DNA of 64,000 bases from Brachyspira aalborgi (GTDB lineage: Bacteria > Spirochaetota > Brachyspiria > Brachyspirales > Brachyspiraceae): NCBI RefSeq assembly GCF_008016455.1, contig NZ_SAXU01000001.1:1302001-1366000 (forward strand), written 5' to 3'. Under the pieces are notes generated by a model. That model saw only the letters and a list, made by a program, of their open reading frames with translations, was not told the DNA's origin and did no database searches. The position numbers and the translations under genes are program-made. Shown here piece by piece: positions 45,549 through 56,608 of this stretch. The number at the start of each line of letters is the position of its first letter. Within the stretch, counting starts at the first letter, position 1.

Positions 45549-48365
45549 ATGTTTCATTCGATAATTACTAAAAAACGAGATATTTGGTATAAATCTAAAG
45601 ATTGTGCCGTAAACGGAATTATAAACTATATACAAAAACAAAATAAATTAAGAGACGCTCAAATCGAAGCTATAAAAACTTATTTATATCTCAAAATAGC
45701 ATGCGATAATAAACCTTTATGGCGACTTTTTTATGAAGGAACTTTTAATTCTTTAGAGCTTGATACTCTCAAAATATCTCATAATTTACGAAAATACCTC
45801 AAAGCAAATCCACAGGCATTATCTCTCTATCAATACGCTTTATATAACAATAAGCAAAATCTTATTCAATGCATTGAAAAAGAATATAACGGTATTGATT
45901 ACAAATCTTTTTTCATGAAACTTTTTTACGAAGTAGATTATACGGATTATTTATTTTCTTTACCTATGGGAGCGGGTAAAACTTATTTAATGGCAAGCTT
46001 TATTTATCTTGATTTATATTTTGCTAAAAATGAAATAAAAAATAAAAATTTCGCTCATAATTTTATTATATTAGTTCCATCAGGATTAAAAACTTCTATC
46101 TTGCCAAGCCTCAAAACTATACAAACATTTGAGCCTTCATGGATTGTTCCAGAACCGAGCGCCTCAAATCTAAAAAGATTAATAAAATTTGAAATTCTAA
46201 ACGAAAGTAAAACGGATAAAAAAAGCAATAAAATTAGAAATCCGAATGTGGCAAAAATTTCTTCATATCAGCCTTATTCAAATATGTTCGGAATAGTTTT
46301 GATTACAAACGCCGAAAAAGTAATTTTAGATAAAATAGATAAAGAGCCTACCTTGTATAAAGATGCGACTAACGAAGAAAAACTTTCTTGGATAGAAGCA
46401 AACGAATTGCGTAATACGATATCAAAAATACCAAATCTCAGTATTTTTATTGACGAAGTGCATCATGCGGCAAAAGATAATATTAAACTTAGGCAAGTCG
46501 TTAATGAATGGAATAAAAACGGTTCTATAAATATGGCGGCGGGATTTTCAGGAACGCCTTACTTGAAAAATAAAGAAAAGATACAATTAAACGATATTAT
46601 AATAGAATATAAAGAAATTTCTAATATCGTATATTATTATCCGCTTATTAAAGGAATAGGCAACTTCTTAAAAACTCCTACCGTAAAAATATCTTATAGT
46701 TCAAATAGATTAGAGATTGTAGAAAGCGGCTTAAGAGAATTTCTTGAAAACGATACAAAATACAAAAATAATTTAGGCTCAAAAATAGCTATTTATTGCG
46801 GGAATATTGAAAATCTTGAAAATATTATTTATCCTAAAGTATGCGAAATTCTTTTAGAATATAAAATTAACCATAACAAAGCCGTATTGAAATTTCATAA
46901 AGGAAATAGCTATTATCCAGAACCAAAAGACGCTCAATATATTTTTGATAATCTCGATTCCCCTTTATCTAAAATTAAAGTTATATTGCTTGTTCAAATC
47001 GGCAAAGAAGGTTGGGATTGCAAAAGTTTAAGCGCCGTAATATTATCTCAGGAAGGAGATTGTCCTACAAATATGACGCTTCAAACAAGCTGCAGATGTT
47101 TGCGTCAAGTAGAAAAAAATAAAGACGAAAAAGCTTTAATTTATCTTAACGAAACAAACGCTAATAAACTTTCAATGCAACTTAAAGCCGAACAACAAAT
47201 AAGCATAGAAGAATTTCAAAAAGGAGCGCAAAAAGAACAAATACAAATCAATCGTTATGATAGAACAAAACAGCTAAATCTTCCGTTTATTGATTTTTAT
47301 CAAATAAAACTCGAATATGAAAGCGTCCTTAATAGAAAATCGAATCCAAAAGAAGATTTATCAAAATTAGATTGTATAGAAAACGAACAAACTTTAATTA
47401 TAGAAAAAGATTTTAAAGATAATATTATAAATCAAAATATCGAAGAATATATTCAAAAAGAAGAATACGCAAATTTTAATCAATGGCTTTATAAAATTCA
47501 AAAAAATAGTTTTTATACTATAAAATTAAAAGAGCTTAAAACCTATAAAGACGAACTTAAAAATATTTTTAATAATATTACTTATGCTAAAAATGAAAAA
47601 CTATACTTTGACGATAAATACAATAAAACGGAAATAGAATCTTTAATAAGAAAAGCGTTCAGCGACAAAAGAGACTTTAATATAAAAAAAGAAATATTGC
47701 CTCAAAGCGCCGAACTTTTGCTTGTAGAAAGATTAATATCTCCTTTATTTGTGGAAAGCAAGGAAGAGAGAAGATTTATTCCCGAGCAAGAAGAAGTAAA
47801 ATCTATTATTGACGAAGATAACGGCAAATTAGGAAGAGAGTTAACAAAAAAAGAATTGCAAGCTATAGAAATGTTAAAACAAACGGGCAACGAAGATGTA
47901 ATTTCGCTTATGCAATCTAAAACTAAAAAACATCCTCATAGAGATAAAACCTATCATTATTTGCCATATAGAACCGACAGCGATTTTGAAATATCTATTT
48001 TTAATCAAATTCTTACTTTGCAGGATTTCAACGATTTTGGACTTGAAATTTATTATAACGGAGAATCTAATCTTACAAATTTCAGAATCTTTACATATAA
48101 AGATAATATAAGTTTAGGATATTATACGCCAGACTTTTTGATTATTAAACGAATTAAAAATAAAATAGATAAAATATTAATATTAGAAACTAAAGGCGCG
48201 GTTTTTTCAAAGAATTTTGAAGATAAAAAAAATTTTATGCAAGAATTTATAAATATAAATAATAAAGAATACGGCTATAATAGATTTGAATTTCTTTATA
48301 TAGAAGATTCCAACGAAAAAGCTATTATAGAAATAGATAAAAAACTTAAAGATTTTTTTAGTTAA
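45549..48365 (+). CDS. Type III restriction enzyme Res subunit
   Basis: This 938-aa DEAD/DEAH-type helicase is fused to a nuclease. Walker A reads MGAGKTYL (about 139-146), the DEAH-like box DEVHHAA (about 302-308), and motif III GFSGTPY follows (about 332-338). The second RecA domain carries QIGKEGWDC and QTSCRCLRQ. A C-terminal PD-(D/E)XK nuclease shows YTPDF (D about 862) and LETKGA (E 880, K 882). The protein would translocate or switch along DNA and cut when bound to Mod. AAGGAT precedes the ATG. Res is placed before Mod, the reverse of the usual order. Confidence 0.88.
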   Translation: MFHSIITKKRDIWYKSKDCAVNGIINYIQKQNKLRDAQIEAIKTYLYLKIACDNKPLWRLFYEGTFNSLELDTLKISHNLRKYLKANPQALSLYQYALYNNKQNLIQCIEKEYNGIDYKSFFMKLFYEVDYTDYLFSLPMGAGKTYLMASFIYLDLYFAKNEIKNKNFAHNFIILVPSGLKTSILPSLKTIQTFEPSWIVPEPSASNLKRLIKFEILNESKTDKKSNKIRNPNVAKISSYQPYSNMFGIVLITNAEKVILDKIDKEPTLYKDATNEEKLSWIEANELRNTISKIPNLSIFIDEVHHAAKDNIKLRQVVNEWNKNGSINMAAGFSGTPYLKNKEKIQLNDIIIEYKEISNIVYYYPLIKGIGNFLKTPTVKISYSSNRLEIVESGLREFLENDTKYKNNLGSKIAIYCGNIENLENIIYPKVCEILLEYKINHNKAVLKFHKGNSYYPEPKDAQYIFDNLDSPLSKIKVILLVQIGKEGWDCKSLSAVILSQEGDCPTNMTLQTSCRCLRQVEKNKDEKALIYLNETNANKLSMQLKAEQQISIEEFQKGAQKEQIQINRYDRTKQLNLPFIDFYQIKLEYESVLNRKSNPKEDLSKLDCIENEQTLIIEKDFKDNIINQNIEEYIQKEEYANFNQWLYKIQKNSFYTIKLKELKTYKDELKNIFNNITYAKNEKLYFDDKYNKTEIESLIRKAFSDKRDFNIKKEILPQSAELLLVERLISPLFVESKEERRFIPEQEEVKSIIDEDNGKLGRELTKKELQAIEMLKQTGNEDVISLMQSKTKKHPHRDKTYHYLPYRTDSDFEISIFNQILTLQDFNDFGLEIYYNGESNLTNFRIFTYKDNISLGYYTPDFLIIKRIKNKIDKILILETKGAVFSKNFEDKKNFMQEFININNKEYGYNRFEFLYIEDSNEKAIIEIDKKLKDFFS

Positions 48366-48392
48366 ATTTTTAAAAAAAATTAAGGGGAGACA

Positions 48393-50222
48393 ATGCCAAT
48401 AAAATATATTCCATATTATCCCGATACGATAACGGGACAAGCGATTTTAGATAATTTTACAAGGACTCTTAAATATAGCGATAACGATAGAGTAAAGGAT
48501 AAAATATTAAGAGGAATGCCACTTTATGAAATGAAACATTTAGAAACTGTAAAATCGAATTCTAAAAATAATAACGAAAATATGCTTATTAGAGGAGAAT
48601 GTTTATCGGCATGCGCGTATTTAAAAGATAAAGGAATTACGGTAGATTTAGTTTATATCGACCCGCCTTTTGCAAGCGGAGCGGATTATGCGAAAAAAGT
48701 GTATATAAGGCAAAATCCTAAAATAGCGCAAGCCATAGAGCAAGCGCAAATCGAAATGGGCGAAGATTTTCAAAGTTTTGAGGAAAAAATGTATGGCGAT
48801 ATTTGGAATAAAGAAGATTATTTAAATTGGATGTATGAAAATCTAACGGCGATAAAATCCATAATGAGCGAAAACGCGAGCATTTATGTGCATTTGGATT
48901 GGCATATCGGGCATTATGTAAAAATTTTAATGGATGAGGTTTTTGGGGAGGATAATTTTGTAAATGAGATTATTTGGTGCTATACGGGACCAGCTAATCA
49001 AAAAAACAATTTTCCAAGAAAACATGATACTATATTTTGGTATTCAAAGGGAGAAGATAAAGTTTCAAATATGGAACTTGTAAAAATTCCATATAAGAAA
49101 TTAAGCACAGGAACTAATAAAAAAGGAACTATATTCAAAGAAAATTATAACTTAAGTGAAGAAGGTAAAATAGTTGAGGATTGGTGGATTGATATATCTC
49201 CTGTAGATAGATTGCTTAATGAACAAGAAGATTATTCTACGCAAAAACCCGAAGCATTATTAGAAAGAATCATAAAAGCAAGTAGCAATGAAAATATGCT
49301 TGTTGCCGATTTCTTTGGAGGAAGCGGAGTGGCTGCGGCGGTGGCTCATAAACTTGGCAGAAAATTTATACATTGTGATATAGGCATAAATTCTATACAA
49401 ACTACAAGAGATAGACTTAAAGCCTTAAATTCAAGTTTTGATATATTAGAAATAAAAGACGGCATAGAGCTTTTTCGCAATCCCGCTCAAACAATGGACA
49501 AAATAAAAACGCTTATTAGCGGACTTGTAGAAACAAGCGAACTCGATAAAAACTATTGGATAGGAGCTTTAAACGATAGCAAATTGGGAATCGTTCCCAT
49601 ATATGTTCCGAATCTGCTCGATAGCTCTCAAAAAGTTTTGGATAAGGTATTAATGAACGATATTTTAAATAAAGGCGTTAGCGAACTTCCCGAAGAGATT
49701 AAAAAAGTTATAGTATATTATATCGATATAGACAATAGAAAAGATATAGATAAAATGATAAAAGATTTTAAACATTCGCTCGCTCAAGTTGAACTTTTGC
49801 CTTTACAAGATTTGCTTGACGAAGTTGTGGCTATGGATTCGATTGAATATAATATAAAGAAAATAGGAACAAAATTTGAAGTTGAAATTATAAGTTTTTT
49901 AAGCGATAGAGTTATTAAAAAAATTAACGAATATAACCAGAAAAAACAAAGCCAAACTATAAAAAACGGAAAAAAATTTAAGCCAATAAATATAAGCGAA
50001 AACGGTTTAGAACTTATAGAATCGGTATCGCTCGATTGCTCAAACGAAAAAGGAATATGGATAAGCGACAGCGAAATAAAAATAGATAAAAATTCTTTTA
50101 CTATTAAAGACGGAATAAAAACTAAAGGATTTTGGAACGGAAAAATAGCTTGCGATAAAAAGCCTTTGCGTTTGAAAGTGCGAAATATATGCGGAGACGA
50201 AAGTATTATAATATTAAAATAA
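48393..50222 (+). CDS. Type III-like DNA methyltransferase Mod subunit
   Basis: This 609-aa methyltransferase is of the beta order. Motif IV DPPF (about 90-93, in [12 protein letters not shown]) precedes the target-recognition region (about 180-280), and motif I DFFGGSGV (about 306-313) follows. The DPPF form suits N6-adenine methylation. The C-terminal 270 residues should contact Res. AAGGGGAG precedes the ATG, 27 nt after res. Between motif IV and motif I the recognition region differs most from any pattern I know. Specificity is unknown. Confidence 0.87.
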   Translation: MPIKYIPYYPDTITGQAILDNFTRTLKYSDNDRVKDKILRGMPLYEMKHLETVKSNSKNNNENMLIRGECLSACAYLKDKGITVDLVYIDPPFASGADYAKKVYIRQNPKIAQAIEQAQIEMGEDFQSFEEKMYGDIWNKEDYLNWMYENLTAIKSIMSENASIYVHLDWHIGHYVKILMDEVFGEDNFVNEIIWCYTGPANQKNNFPRKHDTIFWYSKGEDKVSNMELVKIPYKKLSTGTNKKGTIFKENYNLSEEGKIVEDWWIDISPVDRLLNEQEDYSTQKPEALLERIIKASSNENMLVADFFGGSGVAAAVAHKLGRKFIHCDIGINSIQTTRDRLKALNSSFDILEIKDGIELFRNPAQTMDKIKTLISGLVETSELDKNYWIGALNDSKLGIVPIYVPNLLDSSQKVLDKVLMNDILNKGVSELPEEIKKVIVYYIDIDNRKDIDKMIKDFKHSLAQVELLPLQDLLDEVVAMDSIEYNIKKIGTKFEVEIISFLSDRVIKKINEYNQKKQSQTIKNGKKFKPINISENGLELIESVSLDCSNEKGIWISDSEIKIDKNSFTIKDGIKTKGFWNGKIACDKKPLRLKVRNICGDESIIILK

Positions 50223-50282
50223 TCAAAATAAAACTTAAATAATTAAAAAATATCTTTTATTATTTTTTACTTTGTAAAATAG

Positions 50283-50310
50283 TTGATAAATATAATTAAT
50301 CGTATATAAT
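50283..50310 (+). promoter_or_regulatory. Promoter of prfA
   Basis: TTGATA (50283-50288) and TATAAT (50305-50310) are 16 bp apart. The AGGAG for prfA follows at about 50321. Confidence 0.65.
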
Positions 50311-50339
50311 AAAAATTATTAGGAGATAAAAATAATTTT

Positions 50340-51416
50340 ATGTCGATTACAGATAAATTATCGCTTGTTGAAAATAATTATAATGAAATAGTTGAAAAAT
50401 TAAACAATGGAAATATAAAAGATAATAGAGCGATTCAAGAGCTTATGAAAAAAAAATCAGAAATTGAGGATGTAGTTTTTGAATATAAAAAATTAAAAGA
50501 AGTTTTAAAACATATTGAAGAATCTGAAGAGATTATAAAAAATTCAGATAGCGATAAAGAGCTTAAAGAAATGGCTATATCCGAAATTGAAGAGCTTAAT
50601 CAAAAAAAAGAAAATATTTTATCGAATTTAAGATTATTACTTTTGCCTAAAGATAAAAACGAAGGAAAAAATATTATAATAGAGATAAGAGTTGGAACGG
50701 GCGGAGAAGAATCGGCTTTATTTGTAGGAGATTTATTTAGAATGTATGTTAGATTTATTGAAAGAGCAAATTTAAAAATGGAGATAATAGACTCAAGCCC
50801 TACGGAATTAGGCGGCTATAAAGAAGTTATATTTTCAGTTTCTGGAAAAGACGCTTATAGAAGTTTGAAATTTGAAAGCGGAACTCATAGAGTGCAGAGA
50901 ATTCCCGCGACAGAATCGGGAGGGAGAATTCATACTTCGGCGTCTACTGTGGCGGTTATGCCCGAAGCTATGGAGAGCGATGTCGTTATTAAAGACGAAG
51001 ATATAAGAGTCGATATATTTCGTTCAAGCGGACCTGGAGGGCAGTCGGTAAATACAACCGATAGCGCCGTTAGAATTACGCATTTGCCAACGGGTTTGGT
51101 AGTTCAATGTCAGGATGAAAAAAGTCAACATAAAAATAAGGCAAAGGCTTTGAAAGTTTTAAGAGCGAGAATATACGAAAAAGAGGAAGCCGAAAGAAAA
51201 GCGAAAGAATCGAAAGAGAGAAGAGAACAAATTGGCTCGGGAGATAGAAGCGAGAGAATAAGAACTTATAATTTTCCGCAAAATAGAGTAACCGACCATA
51301 GAATAAATTTAACATTATATAAATTAGACAGATTTATGGACGGAGAGATAAACGAAATAACGGAAGCTTTATTTAAAAAAGAGCAGGAAGATATGCTTGT
51401 TTCCTACTCGGATTAA
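50340..51416 (+). CDS. prfA: Peptide chain release factor 1
   Basis: This 358-aa release factor ends translation at UAA and UAG. The codon-reading tripeptide is PAT (about 189-191), which marks RF1 rather than RF2. The peptidyl-tRNA hydrolysis motif GGQ lies in SGPGGQSVN (about 232), whose Gln is the target of PrmC, encoded at 28500-29375. A coiled-coil N-terminal domain precedes it. Length is typical for RF1. Confidence 0.95.
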   Translation: MSITDKLSLVENNYNEIVEKLNNGNIKDNRAIQELMKKKSEIEDVVFEYKKLKEVLKHIEESEEIIKNSDSDKELKEMAISEIEELNQKKENILSNLRLLLLPKDKNEGKNIIIEIRVGTGGEESALFVGDLFRMYVRFIERANLKMEIIDSSPTELGGYKEVIFSVSGKDAYRSLKFESGTHRVQRIPATESGGRIHTSASTVAVMPEAMESDVVIKDEDIRVDIFRSSGPGGQSVNTTDSAVRITHLPTGLVVQCQDEKSQHKNKAKALKVLRARIYEKEEAERKAKESKERREQIGSGDRSERIRTYNFPQNRVTDHRINLTLYKLDRFMDGEINEITEALFKKEQEDMLVSYSD

Positions 51417-51458
51417 TTTTAATTAAAAAATATATTGAATTTTAATAGAGGTTTTTAA

Positions 51459-52898
51459 ATGAATTTTTTAATATTAGTCGATAATTCTTTTTCAAATAAA
51501 TATTCAAAAGAATTTGAAAGTCAATTTTTAAATAAAATAAAATCTCTTAAAAATAATTTAAACTGCGATATTAAATTTATAGAAAATAAAAATATTGAAA
51601 ACATAGAAAATTATTTAAATAATATTTACGAAGAAAGCGAAGGCTATAATAATATAATTTATATTCCATGCAATATGCCGCTTTTTAGCGCGGAAGAAAC
51701 GATAAAACTTACAAAAATTCATGAAGAAAATATTGCTTATTTCAGTTATGGAGAAAATTATCCTATTGGAATAATTCCTTTTATAATAAGAAGAGACGCT
51801 TTTGAAAAATTATTTAATATCTCAAAAAATAAAAATATAAAAATTTCGGAAAATGCGATAAAAGATATAGTTTTTATAGACCCGAATTTTTTTGAAATAG
51901 AAATTTTGGTTTCGGAATTTGATATGAGATATTATAGATTATATTTATTTGCCGATTGCAAAAGAAATTCTATTTTAATATCTCGCCTTATCGATTATAA
52001 AAGTTATGAGGAGATTGTAAAAGCTATAAAAGAAAATCCTATTATAAGAAGAACTTTGCCCGCATATATTGAAATCGATATAAATAATAGACAAAATATT
52101 TTAAATAAAAATTTATTTTCATGCGAAAGTTTAAAAAAAGAATTATCTAAAGAAGAAAAAAATATATTGTTTGACGATTTTAAAAATATATTTGATAAGT
52201 TAGTTAATTTTTGCGAAGATTTTCATTTATCAATAGGCAGTTTTTACGAACCTTTAATTAATAAAGATATTTTTGAAATTTTAGATTATGCGACTAAAAA
52301 TAAAAATGTGACTATTTATTTGGAAACAAACGCTTTTTTGCTCGATAACGATAAAGCTAAAAAATTAATTAATTTGCAAAACGAAAGAGAAAATCTTTTT
52401 GTAATAATTCATTTAGATGCGATAGACGAAAATATTTATAATAAAATTTACGAAAACGGCGATATTAAAACTATTTTGTCGAATATAGATTATTATTTGA
52501 TTAGAGAGCCTAAAAATACTTATTTGCAAATAACTAAACAAAAAGCGAATTTCGATTTTTTAGCTTCATATTATAAATATTTTGAAAAGTATAAAGTAGA
52601 AATTATAATGCAAAAATATTATACATTTAGAGGAATTATAGAAGACAATAGAGTAGGCGATATGTCTCCTTTAATTAAAGTCGGTTGTTGGCATTTGGCT
52701 AGAGATTTATTTATTGACGCTTACGGCGATATTTATATTTGCAGATTTGATATTAACAAAGAAAAAAAAATATCTTCAATAAACGAAAACGATTTAAAAA
52801 ATATATGGAAACAATTTGAAAATTATTATATTGATAATGTTTTTGAAAAATTAGATTTTTGTAAAAATTGCGATGAATGGTATTTATATAATTTTTAA
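51459..52898 (+). CDS. Spiro-SPASM protein
   Basis: This 479-aa protein belongs to a spirochaete-specific family. The N-terminal third (1-150) looks like a nucleotidyltransferase-like alpha/beta fold with a CNMP segment. A barrel-like middle (about 230-390) follows, then a C-terminal SPASM domain with cysteines in GCWHLARD, YICRF and FCKNCDEW (about 410-475). Despite the SPASM domain I find no CxxxCxxC radical-SAM cluster motif. It starts 43 nt after prfA, preceded by AGAGG, so the two may be co-transcribed. Function is unknown. Confidence 0.8.
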   Translation: MNFLILVDNSFSNKYSKEFESQFLNKIKSLKNNLNCDIKFIENKNIENIENYLNNIYEESEGYNNIIYIPCNMPLFSAEETIKLTKIHEENIAYFSYGENYPIGIIPFIIRRDAFEKLFNISKNKNIKISENAIKDIVFIDPNFFEIEILVSEFDMRYYRLYLFADCKRNSILISRLIDYKSYEEIVKAIKENPIIRRTLPAYIEIDINNRQNILNKNLFSCESLKKELSKEEKNILFDDFKNIFDKLVNFCEDFHLSIGSFYEPLINKDIFEILDYATKNKNVTIYLETNAFLLDNDKAKKLINLQNERENLFVIIHLDAIDENIYNKIYENGDIKTILSNIDYYLIREPKNTYLQITKQKANFDFLASYYKYFEKYKVEIIMQKYYTFRGIIEDNRVGDMSPLIKVGCWHLARDLFIDAYGDIYICRFDINKEKKISSINENDLKNIWKQFENYYIDNVFEKLDFCKNCDEWYLYNF

Positions 52899-52928
52899 TT
52901 TTTATTTATTATAAATTAAATTTGATTT

Positions 52929-53357
52929 ATGGAAAGAATAATAATTAAATATTTGCAACTCGTTATAGTCTCTTTTATAATTCGTTTTTTAGTTTTAAGA
53001 TTTTTACTCGAATTTTCTATAATTAAAAAATTTTTCTATATGAGAGAAATGCTTCCCTGCGTTCGTAATTGGAATAGTAGAATAAAAATGATTTATTACT
53101 GTGAAATATTTTCTTTTATTCAAAGTTTATTAATCGCTTTTTATTTTATGGTTTTCTGTCATTTTATTTCTTTAAACGAATTCTTAAAAATATTTATATC
53201 TTTTTTATTGTATTTTACTTTTATAATTATTGAAAAATTGCGATTTGCGATAACGCTTACAAATTATCCGACTTCGCTTCTTTTAATGGACACTTTTATA
53301 TATTTATTTATAGGCTTATTGCAATTTATGGCTATGGGTTTTATTTTATTTAATTAA
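52929..53357 (+). CDS. Hypothetical small membrane protein
   Basis: I do not recognise this 142-aa protein. Four hydrophobic segments (about 6-30, 55-80, 84-102 and 115-140) make up nearly all of it, with a short basic loop MLPCVRNWNSRIK between the first two. The ATG follows only weak binding-site sequence, 30 nt after the spiro-SPASM gene, so it may be translated from the same message. Confidence 0.55.
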   Translation: MERIIIKYLQLVIVSFIIRFLVLRFLLEFSIIKKFFYMREMLPCVRNWNSRIKMIYYCEIFSFIQSLLIAFYFMVFCHFISLNEFLKIFISFLLYFTFIIIEKLRFAITLTNYPTSLLLMDTFIYLFIGLLQFMAMGFILFN

Positions 53358-53380
53358 TTTGTTTAATCAATTTTGTTTAT

Positions 53381-54367
53381 TTAATTTTGTTCTATTGTCA
53401 TAGAAGCGCCTATATCCATTGAATTTGTTTTTCCTTTATATTTCGCTTTTTCGGAAACTATGCAATCGTCCATTAAAACATTTGATATATTAACCTCTTC
53501 AAACATAATGCAATTTTTAAGTATAGAATTTTTTATTTGAGAATTTTTTCCTATATGAACATAAGGACCAATTACCGAACTTTCTATTTTTACATCCTTA
53601 TCTATAAACACAGGAGGAACTATAGCAGAATCTTTAATATTATCGCTTAATATTTTATTCTTTATTATTAGTCTGTTAGTTTCTATCATAGTAGATTTTT
53701 CGCCGCAATCAAACCATCCTTCCAATTTAAATGTTTTGAAAATTAATCCTCTTTCAATCATATATTCCAAAGCGTCAGTTAATTGATATTCGTTTTTAGT
53801 TTTGATATCGTTTTTTATTATATAATCAACCGCTTCAAATAATTCTTTTGAGTTAATAATATGATACAAACCCGTTAAAGCTAAATTGCTTATAGGCTCT
53901 TTCGGTTTTTCTACTAATTTTTTTATTATTCCTTTATCGTTTAAAATAGCGACTCCAAATCTGCTCGGATTATCGACTTCGCATACGCCTAAAGAGTTTT
54001 CATTTTTAGAGATTATTTCAGGCAAATTTAATTTAAAAATCGTATCGCCTAATATAATAAAAATTTTATCGTTATCTTTAATATATTCTCTCGTTAAAGA
54101 AATTGCATGAGCTAAACCTTTATATTCTTTTTGAACTACAAAAGAAAGTTTAATGTTTTTATATTTTGAAGTTAAATATTCAATCATTTTTTCTTTCAAA
54201 TATCCTACTATAAAAATAACCTCTTCCAAATCGGGTATTAAAGAAATATCGTCCATTATAAAATCTATAATCGTAGAACCCGCTATTGGCAAAATCGGTT
54301 TTGGTTTTGTATTAGTATGCGGTCTTAATCTTGTGCCTTCTCCCGCCGCTGGAATTATAACTTTCAA
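53381..54367 (-). CDS. Sugar-phosphate nucleotidyltransferase
   Basis: This 328-aa enzyme makes an NDP-sugar from a sugar 1-phosphate. The signature GEGTRLRPHTNTKPKPILP (about 9-27) is complete. An N-terminal Rossmann-like domain with LGDTIFK (about 105) follows. A C-terminal left-handed beta-helix (about 245-320) with hexapeptide-like repeats (VIGPYVHIGKNSQIKNSIL) resembles GlmU or glucose-1-phosphate thymidylyl/uridylyltransferases. I cannot choose among glucose, GlcNAc or mannose substrates. It converges on the preceding membrane-protein gene. Confidence 0.88.
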   Translation of the reverse strand: MKVIIPAAGEGTRLRPHTNTKPKPILPIAGSTIIDFIMDDISLIPDLEEVIFIVGYLKEKMIEYLTSKYKNIKLSFVVQKEYKGLAHAISLTREYIKDNDKIFIILGDTIFKLNLPEIISKNENSLGVCEVDNPSRFGVAILNDKGIIKKLVEKPKEPISNLALTGLYHIINSKELFEAVDYIIKNDIKTKNEYQLTDALEYMIERGLIFKTFKLEGWFDCGEKSTMIETNRLIIKNKILSDNIKDSAIVPPVFIDKDVKIESSVIGPYVHIGKNSQIKNSILKNCIMFEEVNISNVLMDDCIVSEKAKYKGKTNSMDIGASMTIEQN

Positions 54368-54553
54368 AATATAATCCTTAAAATATTTTTTATATATTAG
54401 TATAATAGTAAAAAAAATTATATCAAGCCTTAAAATAAAGAAGTTATTATTTTAGCGTTTAGTTTTTATAATAAACTCGAATAAATTTAATATATAATTT
54501 TTTTAAATATTTTTTATTATAATATTTAATAAGCAAATATTGAAAGAATTATT

Positions 54554-55846
54554 TTAATCGTCTATTCTTATTGACTTTATAGCGTCTAAACAAATTTCTC
54601 TGTTTTCTTCTCCGTTATAAGTAAACCAAATAAGCAAAGCCAATTTATTTGTAATCGCGGCTACTGTTATTATATTATCTTCGTTATCTAATTTTTTCTC
54701 GTATGCTATATTTTTTATATCGTTAGATTCTATTTTTATATTTAAAGGTTTTCCCTTATCTTCGTCCGCTATATCCATTTGTTTAATAACATAATCCATT
54801 ATAATGTCGGTTTCTTCGTTTGAAAAAGTATAAACTTGCATCGCTATATAAATATTAATATCTCTGAATTCCACTAAAGTTTTATCGCTTCTATTCATAT
54901 TCATACGCATTGGCAAAATCATTGTAAATCCGCCCGCTATTGTATATCGCGCTTTTTCCATTCTAAATCCTATATTTATATTTGAAACGACATTATTTTT
55001 ATTTTCTTCGATAAATTTTACCAAATTAGAATCGTCCAAATATTCGGCGACTTTTATTAAAATATTATAAGGATATCTCAAATTTTTATCTCTTTTATAA
55101 GCTTCTTCAAAAGAATAAATTATTTCTTTATAAAGTTTTTTTTCTTTGTCGTCTATAATTTCTCTAAAAGGAAAATAAAGCCATATCATGCTAATTAAAC
55201 TTTTAAACCAAAATTGAGCGTTCATCTCTTCGTCATTCCAAATAAAAAAATCTTCCGCAAAAACTTTTTTATCTTCTTCATTCGCTGCAATTAAATCTGT
55301 AAACCAAGTTTTTCCCCAATAGCCTAAAGTCGAAAGCGCAAAATATTCTTTTTCTATTATTGGATAATCATAAGGCATAGCTATCATAAAATTTCCAAAA
55401 CCTTTATCATGATGTTCCAAAAGCATTTTAGAATAATCGGCTAAAGAATCTATAAAAAATTTTTTGAGTTTATTAAAATCTCTCTCTTTAAAATAACCGC
55501 TTGGGTCTTTATAATCTTCATTTTCTTCAAATGTTATATCAAGCCTTCTTGAAAGTCTGTCTAAAATATTAATTATAAATTTATGGTAGCCCGCTCCAAA
55601 AGTTCCCGTGCTTACAGTTACAAATAAAGTATTTTCTTTATATTCAAAATATATTGGGTCGGCGGTTGGATGAAAAGAATATATTAAAGTATTTTCATTT
55701 TCTATTACGGAATACTCCGAAAGCATTATTAAAGGATTTATATTAACTTCATTTAAAGACGACACTATGGCTTTAAATAATCTATCTCGAATAGGAATAA
55801 CTCGTTTATTATCAAATTTGGCATAAAGTAAAAATTCTACATTCAT
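54554..55846 (-). CDS. Hypothetical cytoplasmic protein, 430 aa
   Basis: I do not recognise this 430-aa soluble protein. It starts MNVEFLLYAKFDNKRVIPIRD and has no signal peptide or membrane segment. The middle (about 95-260) is rich in Trp, Tyr and Phe with an acidic background (for example YWGKTWFTDLIAANEEDKK). The C-terminal 150 residues are beta-rich. The acidic composition and lack of cysteine make it look like a folded housekeeping-type protein. Neighbours are a nucleotidyltransferase and an acetyltransferase, with sizeable gaps, so it is probably a single-gene unit. Confidence 0.6.
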   Translation of the reverse strand: MNVEFLLYAKFDNKRVIPIRDRLFKAIVSSLNEVNINPLIMLSEYSVIENENTLIYSFHPTADPIYFEYKENTLFVTVSTGTFGAGYHKFIINILDRLSRRLDITFEENEDYKDPSGYFKERDFNKLKKFFIDSLADYSKMLLEHHDKGFGNFMIAMPYDYPIIEKEYFALSTLGYWGKTWFTDLIAANEEDKKVFAEDFFIWNDEEMNAQFWFKSLISMIWLYFPFREIIDDKEKKLYKEIIYSFEEAYKRDKNLRYPYNILIKVAEYLDDSNLVKFIEENKNNVVSNINIGFRMEKARYTIAGGFTMILPMRMNMNRSDKTLVEFRDINIYIAMQVYTFSNEETDIIMDYVIKQMDIADEDKGKPLNIKIESNDIKNIAYEKKLDNEDNIITVAAITNKLALLIWFTYNGEENREICLDAIKSIRIDD

Positions 55847-55990
55847 AACATTTTATTATAATATTTTGTAAATATAATAACATTTTTAATTATTTTATCA
55901 AGTATTTTATTCTTTATTATTTTAAATCATAATTCAATATATAAAAAATTAAAATAATATTATTTATTGTAAAATCAAATAAATATCTTT

Positions 55991-56563
55991 CTACTTTGTA
56001 GAATTCTCAATAATTTTTTCTATAGTTTTTAAATCAATATCTTTCATAAAAGTAAACGGCTTCGGATTTAATTCATGTTCCGCAATTTCTTTTTCAAATA
56101 TAGAAACATTATGCCAATTTCCACATTTATATCCCGTTTTATGATATTCTCCGATTTTTTCAAAACCCAAAGAAAGATGCAATTTTTCGCTTTTAATATT
56201 CGGAGATGTTATCAAACTATAAACCGTTTTTATGCCTTGAAATTTTAGAATTTCAATTAAAGTTAAACATAATTTTTTACCAAAACCTTTTGAAACGCTT
56301 GATTTATCTAAATATATCGATAGCTCTACATTCCATTGATAAGCCGCTCTCTCAATATATCTATGAGCGTAAGCGTATCCTAAAATCTCTCCTTTCTCTT
56401 CGCAAACTAAATAAGGATATTTTTCAATAATATTTTCAATTCTTTTTTCAAATTCCGAAACTGTCGGAAGAATATATTCAAAAGTTATAGCGGTTTCTAT
56501 ATATTGGGAATAAATCTTAAGCAGAGAAGAAGCGTCTGAAATTTTTGCTAATCTGATTTTCAT
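55991..56563 (-). CDS. GNAT acetyltransferase, Pat (phosphinothricin) type
   Basis: This 190-aa acetyl-CoA-dependent N-acetyltransferase has an N-terminal IRLAKISDASSLLKIYSQY and the segment GYAYAHRYIERAAYQWNVEL (about 65-84). The acetyl-CoA loop, canonical RGxGxG, is reduced to SKGFGKKLC (about 91-99). The C-terminal motif SLGFEKIGEYHKTGYKCGNW matches the phosphinothricin/methionine-sulfone acetyltransferase subfamily. The substrate may be a methionine derivative or an amino acid analogue. Confidence 0.85.
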   Translation of the reverse strand: MKIRLAKISDASSLLKIYSQYIETAITFEYILPTVSEFEKRIENIIEKYPYLVCEEKGEILGYAYAHRYIERAAYQWNVELSIYLDKSSVSKGFGKKLCLTLIEILKFQGIKTVYSLITSPNIKSEKLHLSLGFEKIGEYHKTGYKCGNWHNVSIFEKEIAEHELNPKPFTFMKDIDLKTIEKIIENSTK

Positions 56564-56608
56564 TTTATTATTATAATATATTTTTTAATTATTTTAAATA
56601 ATAAGAGA

